A stretch of 64,000 nt of DNA, from NCBI GenBank assembly GCA_016125095.1, contig WGMK01000027.1, positions 1-64,000 on the forward strand, in the 5' to 3' direction. The notes beneath the pieces are model-generated. The model saw only the letters and a program-made list of their open reading frames with translations. It made no database searches and was not told the origin of the DNA. Shown in pieces: positions 16,173-26,600 of the stretch; positions within the stretch are counted from its first letter, which is position 1; every line of letters begins with the position of its first letter. A program made the translations under genes and the position numbers. Source of the DNA: Candidatus Hydrogenedens sp. (GTDB lineage Bacteria > Hydrogenedentota > Hydrogenedentia > Hydrogenedentales > JAEUWI01).

Positions 16173-16955
16173 ATGATGCAGCCCACGGAGGGCCGGCACC
16201 CGGCCGACATGACAAAGCGCGGGGCGAAGTGGCTGCTGAAGAGCCTGCTTCAGCGCTTTGGTCTCGATCTAATCCGCACGCGCAGCGTGGCCAATCGGCC
16301 GCTGAACCTGCTCGAGCTGGCGGTCACCGCGCGGCTGGTGGCGCCGAGTCCCCTCTTCTTCGTGCAGATTGGCGCGAACGACGGTGTCCGCTCGGATCCC
16401 CTGCGGCCGCTGGTGCTGCAGCATCAGTTGTCGGGATTGTTGATTGAGCCGCTGCCGGACTACTTCGAGGCGCTGGTGCGGAATTACGACGGCCAGCAGG
16501 GACTGATTTTCGAGCAGATGGCCGTGTGCGACAAGGACGGTACGCTGGAGTTGGCGCGCTTCAAGTCCGACGCGCCCATCCACGACGAGATGCATGGGCT
16601 GGCCTCGAGCGATACCGAACGCATGAGCCGGTTTGCGCGCGAGAAGGGTCTGGCCGACCATCTGGAAACCGTGACCGTTCCCTGCGCGCGATTGTCCACG
16701 CTGCTGCACAAGCACGACATCCACCAGGTCGATCTGCTGCAAATCGATGTGGAGGGGCACGAGTACATCATCCTGCGCGACATGTTCGATGAGGGCATCT
16801 ATCCCGGCATCATCCACTACGAGTTCCTGCATCTGTCGCGCGGCGACCGGATAGCCGCGGAACAATTGCTGCACGACCACGGATACGCCTACGGCTATGC
16901 CACCATCGACGTGCTCGCCATTCGCGAAGTGCCGCACGAATCGGTGCCGCAATAG
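16173..16955 (+). CDS. FkbM family methyltransferase
   Basis: With ATG at 16173 the protein is 260 residues; an alternative ATG is at 16209 (MTKRGAKWLLKSLLQRFGLD). The Rossmann-type SAM motif is FFVQIGANDGVRSDPLRPLV, followed by GLLIEPLPDYFEALVRNYDG and, near residue 190, VDLLQIDVEGHEYIILRDMF. The last of these is the diagnostic IDVEG block of FkbM methyltransferases. Such enzymes O-methylate sugars or small molecules, often in surface glycan clusters. Placement after the GT2-GtrA gene agrees with glycan modification. The substrate is not known. Confidence 0.85.
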   Translation: MMQPTEGRHPADMTKRGAKWLLKSLLQRFGLDLIRTRSVANRPLNLLELAVTARLVAPSPLFFVQIGANDGVRSDPLRPLVLQHQLSGLLIEPLPDYFEALVRNYDGQQGLIFEQMAVCDKDGTLELARFKSDAPIHDEMHGLASSDTERMSRFAREKGLADHLETVTVPCARLSTLLHKHDIHQVDLLQIDVEGHEYIILRDMFDEGIYPGIIHYEFLHLSRGDRIAAEQLLHDHGYAYGYATIDVLAIREVPHESVPQ

Positions 16956-17006
16956 CGGCGGGGCGAACGTTGCCATGGCACGATGCCTGCCGCTAGATTG
17001 CAGCCC

Positions 17007-17825
<819 letters not shown>

Positions 17826-17887
17826 CCGCCCCCGTTTTTTCCTTCCGATTCACCCGGAATCTCTGGGTTTGCATTTTCACGATAAAT

Positions 17888-17904
17888 CAGATACGCTTTA
17901 TCTG
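17888..17904. promoter_or_regulatory. inverted repeat upstream of hcp (candidate Rrf2/NsrR-type operator)
   Basis: CAGATA (17888-17893) and TATCTG (17899-17904) are perfect complements around a 5-base spacer. The site overlaps a possible promoter (TTGCAT at 17869 and TACGCT at 17892, 17-base spacer), so a bound dimer would block RNA polymerase. A GC hairpin (17917-17934) lies in the leader. The Rrf2-family gene downstream of hcp is the natural candidate regulator. Confidence 0.4.
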
Positions 17905-17955
17905 GCTATGGCCTGGCGCGGGAATGAGCCCGCGTGTGAACCGGAGGACAGACCA

Positions 17956-19263
17956 ATGATGGCTATGCATTGCGACCAGTGCGAACAAACCTTCCGCGGC
18001 ACGGCGTGCGTGGAGAAGGGGATTTGCGGCAAGGACCCGGACGTCGAGTCGCTTCAGAAGATTCTGCTGTACGGCCTGAAGGGCATGGCGGCGTACAAGG
18101 CGCACGCGCGGCGCCTGGGCAAGACGGATCCGGAGGTGGAGGCCTTCATCGAGGAAGCGCTGTTCGCCACGATGACGAACGTGAACTTCGACCTGAACAG
18201 CCTGCTGGCGATGGTGCTGCGCTGCGGCGAGATGAACCTCCGGACGATGCAGCTGCTCAATGACGGCCACATCGAGTTGTTCGGCGACCCCGGTCCCTGC
18301 GAAGTGACGGAGGGAATCCAGGAAGGCCCGGGTATTCTCATCAGCGGCCACGACCTGCTTGACCTGCACGACCTGCTGGTGCAGACCGAGGGAACCGGGG
18401 TGAACGTGTACACGCACGGCGAAATGCTGCCGGGCCACATGTATCCGCGCCTGCGGGCGTTCCCCCACTTCAAGGGGCACTACGGCGGCGCGTGGCAAAA
18501 GCAGCGCCGCGAGTTCGAGGATTTCGGCGGGCCGATTCTCGTGACGACGAACTGCGTGCTGATTCCCTTCCATCACAACACCTACGGCGACCGGCTCTAC
18601 ACGCACAACGCGACCGCAGTGCCGGGTTCGCAACACATTTCGGGCAGCGATTTCTCCGCGGTGATCGCGCATGCCAAGGCCATCGGGCCGCTGACGCCGA
18701 CGCCCCTGAAGAAGTCCACGGTCGGGTTCCACTACACGCAGATTCTGGGCTTGGCCGACAAGGTGGTAGAGGCGGTGAAGAACGGCGACATCAAGCACTT
18801 CTTCCTGGTGGGCGGCTGCGACGGCGCGGAACCGGGGCGCAACTATTTCAGCGACTTCGCGCACAGCGCCCCGCAGGATTCGCTGATCCTGACACTCGGC
18901 TGCGGCAAATTCCGTATCCGCGACTACGACTACGGCACGGTGGCGGGGCTGCCGCGGCTGCTCGACATGGGCCAGTGCAACGATGCCTACGGCGCGATTC
19001 AGGTGGCCCTGGCGCTGGCGAATGCCTTCGAGTGCAGCGTGAACGACCTGCCGCTGACGCTGTGCATCAGCTGGTTCGAGCAGAAGGCGGTGGCGGTGCT
19101 GCTGACGCTGCTGCACCTGAACGTGAAGGGCATCCGGCTGGGACCGGCGCTGCCGGCCTTCATTACGCCGAACGTTTTGAGTATCCTTCAGGAGAAGTAC
19201 GACCTTCGCGCCATCGGCAGCGACGGCAAGGCCGACATGGAGGCCGCGCTCGCCGGGGTATAA
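17956..19263 (+). CDS. hcp: hybrid-cluster protein (hydroxylamine/NO reductase), short class
   Basis: ATG 17956 with GGAGG about 8 bases upstream gives 435 residues. The N-terminal cluster-binding motif is C-x2-C-x8-C-x5-C (in MHCDQCEQTFRGTACVEKGI and the next Cys). Hybrid-cluster ligands follow: GGCDGA, LTLGCGKFRIRDYD, MGQCNDAYGAI and WFEQKA. Hcp reduces hydroxylamine or nitric oxide in anaerobes under nitrosative stress and can nitrosylate proteins. Most Hcps are about 540 residues; this length matches the shorter class that lacks part of the first helical bundle. An Rrf2 regulator lies 77 bases downstream and an inverted repeat upstream, a typical NO-response arrangement. Confidence 0.93.
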   Translation: MMAMHCDQCEQTFRGTACVEKGICGKDPDVESLQKILLYGLKGMAAYKAHARRLGKTDPEVEAFIEEALFATMTNVNFDLNSLLAMVLRCGEMNLRTMQLLNDGHIELFGDPGPCEVTEGIQEGPGILISGHDLLDLHDLLVQTEGTGVNVYTHGEMLPGHMYPRLRAFPHFKGHYGGAWQKQRREFEDFGGPILVTTNCVLIPFHHNTYGDRLYTHNATAVPGSQHISGSDFSAVIAHAKAIGPLTPTPLKKSTVGFHYTQILGLADKVVEAVKNGDIKHFFLVGGCDGAEPGRNYFSDFAHSAPQDSLILTLGCGKFRIRDYDYGTVAGLPRLLDMGQCNDAYGAIQVALALANAFECSVNDLPLTLCISWFEQKAVAVLLTLLHLNVKGIRLGPALPAFITPNVLSILQEKYDLRAIGSDGKADMEAALAGV

Positions 19264-19340
19264 TCGCGACCATTCCGCCGTACCGCCCGGCCGTATCGCA
19301 GGATGCGGCCGGGCGCGGCGCTGGCATACACGAGGCCCGC

Positions 19341-19805
19341 ATGCTGAACCAGACCACTGTGACCGCCCTGCAGGCGCTGCTGTATATGATGCTGCACGAG
19401 GACGAGGCGCCACATGCCCCCGCGGAGCTGGCGGGGATACTCGGCGCCTCGCCGATGTACCTTTCGAAAATCCACACGCAATTGGTGAAGGCGGGAATCC
19501 TGCAGGCGCAGCGCGGCGCGAAGGGCGGCGTGATGCTGGCGCGGCGACCCGAGAATGTCACCCTCCGCGAAGTGGTCGAGGCCTGCCAGGGAAAAATACT
19601 CGGCGACTATTGCCAGCAGCACGACAACGTGAAACAGGTGTGCGCGTTTCACGCGGCCATGCACGAACTGCAAGCGGCTATACTGGGTGCGCTGGACAGC
19701 AAGACGCTGGCAGACCTGCTGCAGAAGCCGCAGCCGGACGCCAAGCTGCGGCCGCTGGTGAATTGCCGCATGGCCCCGGCCTCGCGGAACTCCAGCGGCG
19801 GCTAG
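19341..19805 (+). CDS. Rrf2-family transcriptional regulator
   Basis: This 154-residue protein has an N-terminal winged helix (VTALQALLYMMLHEDEAP, LAGILGASPMYLSKIHTQLV, GILQAQRGAKGGVMLARRPE) with the KGG wing typical of the Rrf2/IscR/NsrR group. Three cysteines follow in EACQGKILGDYCQQHDNVKQ and VCAFH (spacing C-x8-C-x9-C), which could bind an iron-sulfur cluster that senses NO or redox state. The spacing is wider than the C-x5-C-x5-C of NsrR and IscR. It follows hcp on the same strand and may repress it at the 17888-17904 repeat. The regulon assignment is inferred from context. Confidence 0.87.
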   Translation: MLNQTTVTALQALLYMMLHEDEAPHAPAELAGILGASPMYLSKIHTQLVKAGILQAQRGAKGGVMLARRPENVTLREVVEACQGKILGDYCQQHDNVKQVCAFHAAMHELQAAILGALDSKTLADLLQKPQPDAKLRPLVNCRMAPASRNSSGG

Positions 19806-19841
19806 GCGCACCTCGTCCATGTAAGGCGGAGGACCCGGATT

Positions 19842-20483
19842 ATGTACATCGCAGTGGCCATTGTGGCGGGTATGGCCGCCCTCGTTGGCGCAGGATTCGT
19901 ATGGCGCTATGTTAGCGCAAGCCATCTGGCGCCCTGTCCTACGCAGTTCACCTGGATGCTGGAAAACCCCTATGTGAAACGCGTGGCGGGCGCGGGGATG
20001 CTGCTCGACCGCCTGGGCTTCGAACCCGGCATGACGCTGCTGGATGTCGGCTGCGGCCCGGGACGCGTAACGCTACCCGCCGCGCTGATCGCGGGGGCCG
20101 AGGGCAAGGTCATCGCGCTGGACCTGCAGGAAGCCATGCTCGACATGGTGCGCGAGCGGGCACGGAAACTCGAGCTGGACAATATCGAGTTTCTGAACAA
20201 GCCCATGAGCGAGGACGCCTTGCCCGAGGCGTGCTGCGACCGGGCGGTGATCGTGGCGGTGCTGGGCGAAATCCCCGACAAGGCCGCCGCCATGCGCGGC
20301 ATTTATCGCGCGCTACGCCCGGGCGGGCGCCTGTGCGTGTGCGAGATACTCCCCGACCCGCACTACCAAACGCGCCAACGCGTGCTCGACCTCGCGGAAG
20401 CGGCAGGCTTCAAGGCCGGCGCATACGAATCCGGCTGGTGTTCGTTTACGCAGGTGCTGGAGAAGCCCGGCCGGGCCATTTGA
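19842..20483 (+). CDS. class I SAM-dependent methyltransferase, membrane-anchored
   Basis: This 213-residue protein starts with a hydrophobic helix (MYIAVAIVAGMAALVGAGFV) and then a class I methyltransferase domain: motif I TLLDVGCGPGRVTLPAALIA, motif II VIALDLQEAMLDMVRERARK, and post-motif RALRPGGRLCVCEILPDPHY. GGAGG lies 9 bases upstream of the ATG. The order hcp, Rrf2 regulator, methyltransferase with short gaps suggests one transcript. The motifs resemble the UbiE/arsenite methyltransferase type, but the substrate cannot be called. Confidence 0.83.
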   Translation: MYIAVAIVAGMAALVGAGFVWRYVSASHLAPCPTQFTWMLENPYVKRVAGAGMLLDRLGFEPGMTLLDVGCGPGRVTLPAALIAGAEGKVIALDLQEAMLDMVRERARKLELDNIEFLNKPMSEDALPEACCDRAVIVAVLGEIPDKAAAMRGIYRALRPGGRLCVCEILPDPHYQTRQRVLDLAEAAGFKAGAYESGWCSFTQVLEKPGRAI

Positions 20484-20513
20484 GCAGTACAACGGGAACA
20501 TCGGAGCGGCAAA

Positions 20514-20906
20514 TTGCTTGACTCCATGCAAGGCATGTTGCAGGATACGCTCATGGCAGTAAATCGCGACATTCCAAGAACAATTGATAGTTGCCTTAGT
20601 ACGGCCATCGACCAGCTTGCAGCTTCAATTGCGCCCGAGCGCATCGTTTTGTTCGGCTCGTATGCGCACGGCACCCCGCGCGCCGACTCCGATATCGATC
20701 TGCTCCTGGTGATGCCAGATGCGGATTTCGATCGGCGCCGTCTGCTGAAACAAGCTTATCGAGCACTGAAAGGAATCGAACATCCGATTGATTTGCTGAT
20801 TTATTCTCAATCGGAATTGGAAGGACTGAGCGGCTCGGCGTGGCACGTAGCCGGAGCGGCGATCACGCAGGGCATCGTGCTGTATGAAGCGCCCGGATGC
20901 CATTAA
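20514..20906 (+). CDS. MNT-type nucleotidyltransferase (antitoxin of a MNT-HEPN pair)
   Basis: A TTG at 20514 with GGAG seven bases upstream gives 130 residues; ATGs at 20526 and 20553 are alternatives. The minimal nucleotidyltransferase motif is intact: RIVLFGSYAHGTPRADSDID followed by LLLV, that is GSx10DxD. MNT proteins AMPylate and neutralise a HEPN ribonuclease encoded next to them, or act as antitoxin by binding. The gene overlaps the HEPN gene by 23 bases, the normal arrangement. Base composition is visibly lower in GC than its neighbours in the first third, compatible with transfer. Confidence 0.85.
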   Translation: MLDSMQGMLQDTLMAVNRDIPRTIDSCLSTAIDQLAASIAPERIVLFGSYAHGTPRADSDIDLLLVMPDADFDRRRLLKQAYRALKGIEHPIDLLIYSQSELEGLSGSAWHVAGAAITQGIVLYEAPGCH

Positions 20907-21273
20907 TCACTATGTCACCCTGGCGGAAGGCGATTTAAGCCTTGCGCGTCATCTTGCCGCGCACCCGGAATTCGACGAACGCTTTCTCGGATTCCACCTG
21001 CAGCAAGCGGCCGAAAAAGGGATAAAAGCCAGGATGCTCGCGCGCGATATATCCCCTCCGCGCACCCACAGCCTGCCCGCGCTCCTCTCTACCTTGGAGC
21101 GCATCGACGAGGCTGCCGCAGCTTTCTGGGATTTGGTCGATCTCACTCCGTACGCCGTCCAATTCCGGTACGAGGTGCCAGAACCATCGGGACCGATGCA
21201 CCATCGTTTGCTGTCTTCCCTCGTCGAAGAACTCATCGCGAAGGCGCGCCAGGCCGCTTCCGACAGCGCATGA
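20884..21273 (+). CDS. HEPN-domain protein (toxin of the MNT-HEPN pair)
   Basis: This 129-residue all-helical protein begins with a helix containing HYVTLAEGDLSLARHLAA. It carries FHLQQAAEKGIKARMLARDI, the conserved helix of HEPN proteins (QQAAEKxLKA). An arginine-histidine pair in ARDISPPRTHSLPALL fits the RxxxxxH ribonuclease motif of active HEPN toxins. It starts inside the 3' end of the MNT gene. Activity on RNA is inferred from family knowledge. It is convergent with the M48 protease gene, which ends 18 bases beyond. Confidence 0.83.
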   Translation: MKRPDAINHYVTLAEGDLSLARHLAAHPEFDERFLGFHLQQAAEKGIKARMLARDISPPRTHSLPALLSTLERIDEAAAAFWDLVDLTPYAVQFRYEVPEPSGPMHHRLLSSLVEELIAKARQAASDSA

Positions 21274-21291
21274 ATTCTATCTGACGCGGGG

Positions 21292-22587
21292 TTAATCGGC
21301 CGCAGATTTCTCAAACAAGTGCTCGTACTGCATCGGCTCGCCGGATTCCCATGGCGTGTATTCGTTGAAGAATGTGATGCGCTCGCCGATGGAGGGGTGG
21401 GTGCCGCGCCAGAGCTTGTACAGCAGGTTCGGCCAGGGCACCGCGAGGTTTTCCTGCTGGAGTTTCACAAAGGACGTGGCGGCGGCGTGGTTGTCTTTCA
21501 GCAGCTCGAGCCCGAAGCGGTCGGCCTCGTGTTCGTGATAGCGGCTGTGCGCGAGGATGATCGGCGTCACCACGAGTGAAATGACGCTCATCAGCAGGAT
21601 AATCAGCGGCAGCGAGGCGATGTCGTCGAGCCGGTCGAACCCGAAGCGCCCGCCATACCGCGCAAGGATCCCGCGCGACAGCCGGTGTACGGCGTACAGC
21701 GCCGCCATGATGATGACCGAAATGAAAAAGATGGAATAGACCACGTGCTTGAGCACGTAGTGCCCCATCTCGTGCCCCATTACGAAGAGCACTTCCTCGT
21801 CGTCGAGCTTGTCGAGCAGGGTATCCCAGAGCACGATGCGCTTGGTGTTCATGAATCCGGTCACGTAGGCGTTGACGGCCTTGGTGTCTTCGCTCTTCTT
21901 CACCTCGTAGACGCGGCTGCCCTCGATGCCAGCGCGGTCGGCCAACGAGAGGATGCGCGACTCGAGGGCCTTGTCCTGCATGGGGCCGAAATCGTTGAAC
22001 AGCGGGTCGATGAAGACCGGCGTGACGAGCATCTGGAAGAAGAGGAAGGGCGGCACCAGCAGCCCGGTGTAGAGCCACCACCGCTGGGGAGCTTTCTTGA
22101 GCAGCAGGTATGGCACCCACAGGAAGAGCGAGCCCATGACGATGGCGACCGCGAGGCTGATGAGGCTGTCCTGAAACCACTTCTGAAAGGTCTGGTTCGA
22201 GAGGCCGTAGGCGTGCTCGCGGATGTAGCCCTGGTAGAAGGCGAGCGGGAAATCGATGAGATAGTTGATGACCATGAAGAGGGCGAGATAGACGACGATG
22301 ACGAAGAACCACCAGCGGCCGATGCGGGTGGCCCAGCCCCGGATGCGCGCGCTGAACCCGGTGAACAGGAAGAGTGCCGGAATGAGCAGTCCCCAGAGCT
22401 GATTGACCACCCAGAGCACATTGCCGCTGCGGTAGCGCTGCACGGCCAGCTCGGAGGGTTCGGGCACGGGGACCGGCCCGGCGCTGTCCGTGGAGGCGGC
22501 TGCAGCCGCTTGGGGGGCCGGCGCGTCTTGCGCGTGCGCCCACACCGCGCCCAGCGCGAATACGAGCGAAAGGATAAGCAGTCGCAT
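21292..22587 (-). CDS. M48-family zinc metalloprotease (CAAX protease/Ste24-like)
   Basis: ATG 22587 with GGAGG eight bases upstream gives 431 residues beginning with a signal-like MRLLILSLVFALGAVWAHAQ. Several membrane helices follow (LLIPALFLFTGFSA, WWFFVIVVYLALFMVINYLI). The catalytic motif is FVMGHEMGHYVLKHV (HExxH) and the third zinc ligand lies in HEHEADRFGLELLKDNHAAA. This is the layout of Ste24/HtpX-type membrane proteases, which act on membrane or lipidated substrates. An upstream in-frame ATG at 22641 lacks a ribosome site. The N-terminal signal plus a proline/alanine linker is unusual for Ste24 itself and suggests a periplasm-exposed N-terminus. Confidence 0.88.
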   Translation of the reverse strand: MRLLILSLVFALGAVWAHAQDAPAPQAAAAASTDSAGPVPVPEPSELAVQRYRSGNVLWVVNQLWGLLIPALFLFTGFSARIRGWATRIGRWWFFVIVVYLALFMVINYLIDFPLAFYQGYIREHAYGLSNQTFQKWFQDSLISLAVAIVMGSLFLWVPYLLLKKAPQRWWLYTGLLVPPFLFFQMLVTPVFIDPLFNDFGPMQDKALESRILSLADRAGIEGSRVYEVKKSEDTKAVNAYVTGFMNTKRIVLWDTLLDKLDDEEVLFVMGHEMGHYVLKHVVYSIFFISVIIMAALYAVHRLSRGILARYGGRFGFDRLDDIASLPLIILLMSVISLVVTPIILAHSRYHEHEADRFGLELLKDNHAAATSFVKLQQENLAVPWPNLLYKLWRGTHPSIGERITFFNEYTPWESGEPMQYEHLFEKSAAD

Positions 22588-22653
22588 GGCACGATCCTCC
22601 AGAGGGACCGTCACGCTACCATGTTGTGCTGTGCCGCGCAAACGGCGGAAGGG

Positions 22654-22878
22654 CTAATCGGGCTGATGTTCCTTGGCGAATTCGTCGAGCGCTTCCTGAA
22701 TCATGCGCTTGTGGTCTTTCTCGAAAAGCTCGCGATCGGCCTTGCGGCGGGCGAACTTGCGCATCTCGCGATACGCGCTCGCATCCTGCTGCAGGGAGCG
22801 CCGATCCACGCCGGTGCGGCGGTCGGCGACCCAGTTTCCGTTCGCGTCTTGAAAGAATCCCTTACGATGTTCACTCAT
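22654..22878 (-). CDS. small conserved-type basic/acidic soluble protein, unknown
   Basis: This 74-residue protein starts MSEHRKGFFQDANGNWVADR and continues RTGVDRRSLQQDASAYREMR. It is highly charged and helical towards the C-terminus, with no signal or membrane helix. The DRRTGVDRRS pattern resembles short proteins found in several Gram-negative genomes, but I know no function. GGAGG-like purines (GGGAGGCCAACC) precede the ATG. It is divergent from cysC. Confidence 0.6.
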   Translation of the reverse strand: MSEHRKGFFQDANGNWVADRRTGVDRRSLQQDASAYREMRKFARRKADRELFEKDHKRMIQEALDEFAKEHQPD

Positions 22879-22966
22879 GGTTGGCCTCCCGCTGCGATCG
22901 TCTGGTACACTATGCGCTTCCTTCCACCCCTAAGTCTACCACAGAAAGTAAGTTAAGGAGCGATAC

Positions 22967-23584
22967 ATGAGCGATTCGGTGAAGGCGACGAACATCGTGT
23001 GGCACCACAGTCAGGTGACCCGCGCGGAGCAGGAAAAGCAGCACGGCCACAAGTCGGCGGTGCTCTGGTTTACGGGACTTTCCGGGGCGGGCAAGTCGAC
23101 GCTGGCGAATGCCGTGGCCGGTGCGCTGTACGAGCGCGGCGCGCACACCTATGTGCTGGATGGCGACAACATCCGCCATGGCCTGAACAAGGACCTGGGC
23201 TTCACGCAGGAAGACCGCGTGGAAAACATCCGCCGCATTGGCGAGGTGGCCAAGCTGTTCACCGACGCGGGCGTGCTGACGCTGACGGCGTTTATTTCGC
23301 CCTACCGCGAAGACCGCGACAAGGCCCGCGAGATCAATGGCGACTCGTTTATTGAGGTGTACGTGAAGTGCGACCTGGATGTGTGCGAAGAGCGCGACCC
23401 GAAGGGCCTGTACAAGAAGGCGCGGGCGGGCGAGATTCCGAACTTCACCGGTATCAGCGCGCCGTATGAAGAGCCGGAAAACGCCGAACTGGTCATCAAC
23501 ACGAGCCACGAGAGCCTGGAAGACTCGGCTGCGCGCGTGCTGGCCTACCTGGAAGAGCGCGGCATTCTGCAGCCCGCTTCCTGA
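22967..23584 (+). CDS. cysC: adenylyl-sulfate kinase
   Basis: This 205-residue protein carries the APS-kinase P-loop FTGLSGAGKSTLANAVAGAL, the substrate motif YVLDGDNIRHGLNKDLGF, the RVENIRRIGEVAKLF helix and the lid FISPYREDRDKAREI. It phosphorylates adenosine 5'-phosphosulfate to PAPS, the sulfonate donor for sulfotransferases or for assimilatory reduction. AAGGAG lies 8 bases upstream of the ATG. It stands alone, without cysD or cysN, so PAPS for glycan sulfation is one possible use. The gene ends at a strong terminator (23606-23644). Confidence 0.95.
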   Translation: MSDSVKATNIVWHHSQVTRAEQEKQHGHKSAVLWFTGLSGAGKSTLANAVAGALYERGAHTYVLDGDNIRHGLNKDLGFTQEDRVENIRRIGEVAKLFTDAGVLTLTAFISPYREDRDKAREINGDSFIEVYVKCDLDVCEERDPKGLYKKARAGEIPNFTGISAPYEEPENAELVINTSHESLEDSAARVLAYLEERGILQPAS

Positions 23585-23605
23585 AGCCTACCGGATTAAA
23601 ACGAA

Positions 23606-23644
23606 CCGGGCGGTCTCCCGCGGGAGACCGCCCGGCTTTTGTTT
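23606..23644. terminator. bidirectional intrinsic terminator
   Basis: A perfect 30-base palindrome (15-bp arms 23606-23620 and 23621-23635) is followed by CTTTTGTTT on the plus strand. On the minus strand it is followed by TTCGTTTTAATC. It separates convergent cysC and the beta-helix protein gene and can terminate both. Confidence 0.9.
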
Positions 23645-23651
23645 GCCTGAA

Positions 23652-26600
23652 TCAGTTCGTGTTCGGCGAGAACACCTTGATGGGCTGCTCGCCCGTGCCG
23701 GCGTCGTCGGTAACCGTGACGACGAACTGGAATGTGGCCGGCGTTTCGTCGTATACGGGAATCGGGGTCGTGCCGCCGAAGGGATCAGCGACCAAGGTAA
23801 AGGCGGCGGCGGAGAAGGTGTAGCGGATGTTCCGCGCGCGCTTGCCCGCGTTTGGGTCGCCCTCGTCGCCGAAGCGATCGCCGCCGCCAATGCCCGCGCA
23901 CGGGCTGCTCTGCAGCAGCGCGAGCGCGTTGTTGAAGTCCAAATCGCGCGGCAGTTGCACCGGATTCACCAACGGATTACTCAAGGCTGCAGCGGACACG
24001 TCGCGTTGATCCAGCAGACGGCCTTCTTCGTAGAGCGCCCACGTAACGCCATCGATGGGCTGGTCGGCGCCGGTCGAACTGGCCGAGAGGTCGAAAGCGG
24101 CCTCGATGCGTGTAAAGATCCCGTTGCCGCAGTCGTCTTCCGGCGGCAGCGGAATGCGTGTGCTGGCGCCGAAATCGCGTTCGTTGAACACGGCTTCGTC
24201 GTAGGTGTCTATGGTGCCCTCGCTACCGTCGAACCGCACGGGCACCCGGTTCCACCAGAGGCGCGCGCGCACGCGCGTGTCGATGGCGCCGCCGGGGCTG
24301 AGGCTGTTGGTCCAGGTGACGAAGGCGACTTCGTTGATTCCCGTGCTGCTGAATGCGTTCACCCAGTCGCCCAGGTTGTCGATGCGGTTTCCGACGAAGG
24401 CCTGGTTAATGAGCGGACCCGCCAACGACAAGGCGGACTCCTGGAAGTTGCCCGCCTGGTCTGCGGCCTTGACCGTCATGGCGAAGGTCTGGCCGAGGCT
24501 GGTGGGCAGTTCAAGGAAGTCGCGCAGCGTGAGCCCGTTGGGCAGCACGGTGCCGCCGGTAATCGTGCGGTCGGACTGATAGCCGCTCCAGTCGGTCACG
24601 GCGGAGTAGGCGCCCGAGGTATCGCTGGGGTCTTCGGCAATCCAGAGCCGGTACGATGCCAGCGGTACGCTGGGCGCGGAATCGGGCGGATCGACCGAAC
24701 GCCGCAAGCTCCAGCTGAAGGTCGGGTTTTCTTCGCTGCCGGGCCCGGAGAGCGATACGCGCAGCCCGTCGATGCTGTTGTCCAGGAAGCCCTGCGGCGG
24801 CATCCACCAGAAGCGGAGCGGCGCAGGCACGCGGAATTCGTTGCCCGCCAGGTCCGTCGCGCCGATCTTGAACTCGGCGTTCCAGTTGGAGGTGTAGGCG
24901 AAGTTCGTCAGGTTCCACGTGACCACGAGATTGCTAAAGCCGTCGGAGTTGTCGGTAGCGCCGACCATCGTGGCCGTCATGAGATTGGCCGCGCTGTAGT
25001 CGGTCAGGTCGGCCGGCTCGCCTCCGTAGAGGAAGCCTCCGCCGAGCAGCGGCGAATCCAAATCGACCGGCGCATAGAGGGCGCTCAATTCCGTGCGGTC
25101 ATTCGCGATAGCAGTGATGCCCGCTTGCATGCCCGCAATCGTTCCGGGAGTCCCGCCGCCATCCTCGCAAGGACTCGGCGGATAATCGACAAACGACGCG
25201 GAGAAGCTGAAGGAAGGCACTGCGGCTACGTTCCAGTTGAGGAAGATCTGCGGCCGGGTGTCGGTGCTGCGGAGACTGGCCGCGTTCGACGGCGCAATGC
25301 CGCCCGCAATCGCCGGACCCCATCCCGCGGGAGCGACGGCGCCGCCAGGCACCGAGAAGCCCGGGGCTCCAATCTCGTCCGACAGCTGGTAATACGCCAG
25401 GCTGGCGGCATCGACGCCGGAGATGGTGCCGTAGGTGGGCGCGACGGTATCGATGACGAAGCGGGTGTCGTCGAGCGGCACGGTTGAATCCGGGTCGCCC
25501 GCGAAGAAGAAGCGGCCCGCATTGGGCAGATACAGGTAGAGCTGCGCGAGGCCATCGAGCATCAGGCCGTCGATGCAGGCACTGCCCGGCACGGTGAACT
25601 CAGCGAGGCCGAGGTTGTCGTCGATGGCGTTCACCGGCAGGTTTAGCGTGCCGACGAGCAGCAGGTCGGGATCGGTGTAGACGCTCAACTCCGGCACGAC
25701 CAGCAGGATGGCGCCATCGTTGAGGTCGATGCCGCGCGTGAGGATATTGATCATGACCGTGCGGTTCGCGCCTGCGACCGGTATGTCGATAAACGAAGCT
25801 TCCCAGCCCTGGAAGAGCCCGGCGCCCAGCTCGTCGGCGCCCACCTGCAACACGCTGGCGCGCTTGTCGCCCTCGAAATCGGTAGTCGCGAAAAACGTCG
25901 CTACGTCGCGGATGGCGCTGACAGCGGGCACCGCGCTGTTGCTCGGCGTGCCCGAGATGAGCGGCAGCGAAGCATCGTCGAGTTCGCCCAGCCAGGCGTC
26001 GGGCGCGCTCTTGAACGGAATCACCGTGGGAGCCACCGCCTGCGCGCCAACTTCTTGGGTGTAGGTCGCTGGGGCGGTATTGTCGATATCAATTAGGCTG
26101 CCCGCCCAGCGGAAATTCCCCGAGATGGCACTGGGGCCGGTGCGGGGCGCGTCGCCCGGCGTGGCGAAGAGCGACGCAACGATATTGGCCGAGCCGCCGT
26201 TGCTTTCGATGCCCGCCGGGGCCGCGCTGATAAACGTGCATTGCCACACGTTGACCACGGTGTTGTCGTCGTTCTGGCGCACGCCGCCCGCCGTGGCGGC
26301 CACCACGCTACCGATGAGATGGACCGTGGTGATCTTGCCCGCGAGTCCGTAGACATCGATCACGGGCGCGCCCTGCGTGAGCAGGCACCGCCCCACGGTA
26401 ACCGTGCTGCCGGTGGCCGCGATAATCGCCACGCCGCCCGTGCCGTTGATGGTCAGATCGGCGAGCGTCATCGACTTGTCCTGCGTGACGGTGATGCGGT
26501 GGCCGTTGGCGTTGATGATGGTCTTGTCGGGGCGGTTGTCGACCGCGCCGCCCGGGCCGGAAATGAGCACGCCGTCGTTGTTATCGCCAATCATGATGTC

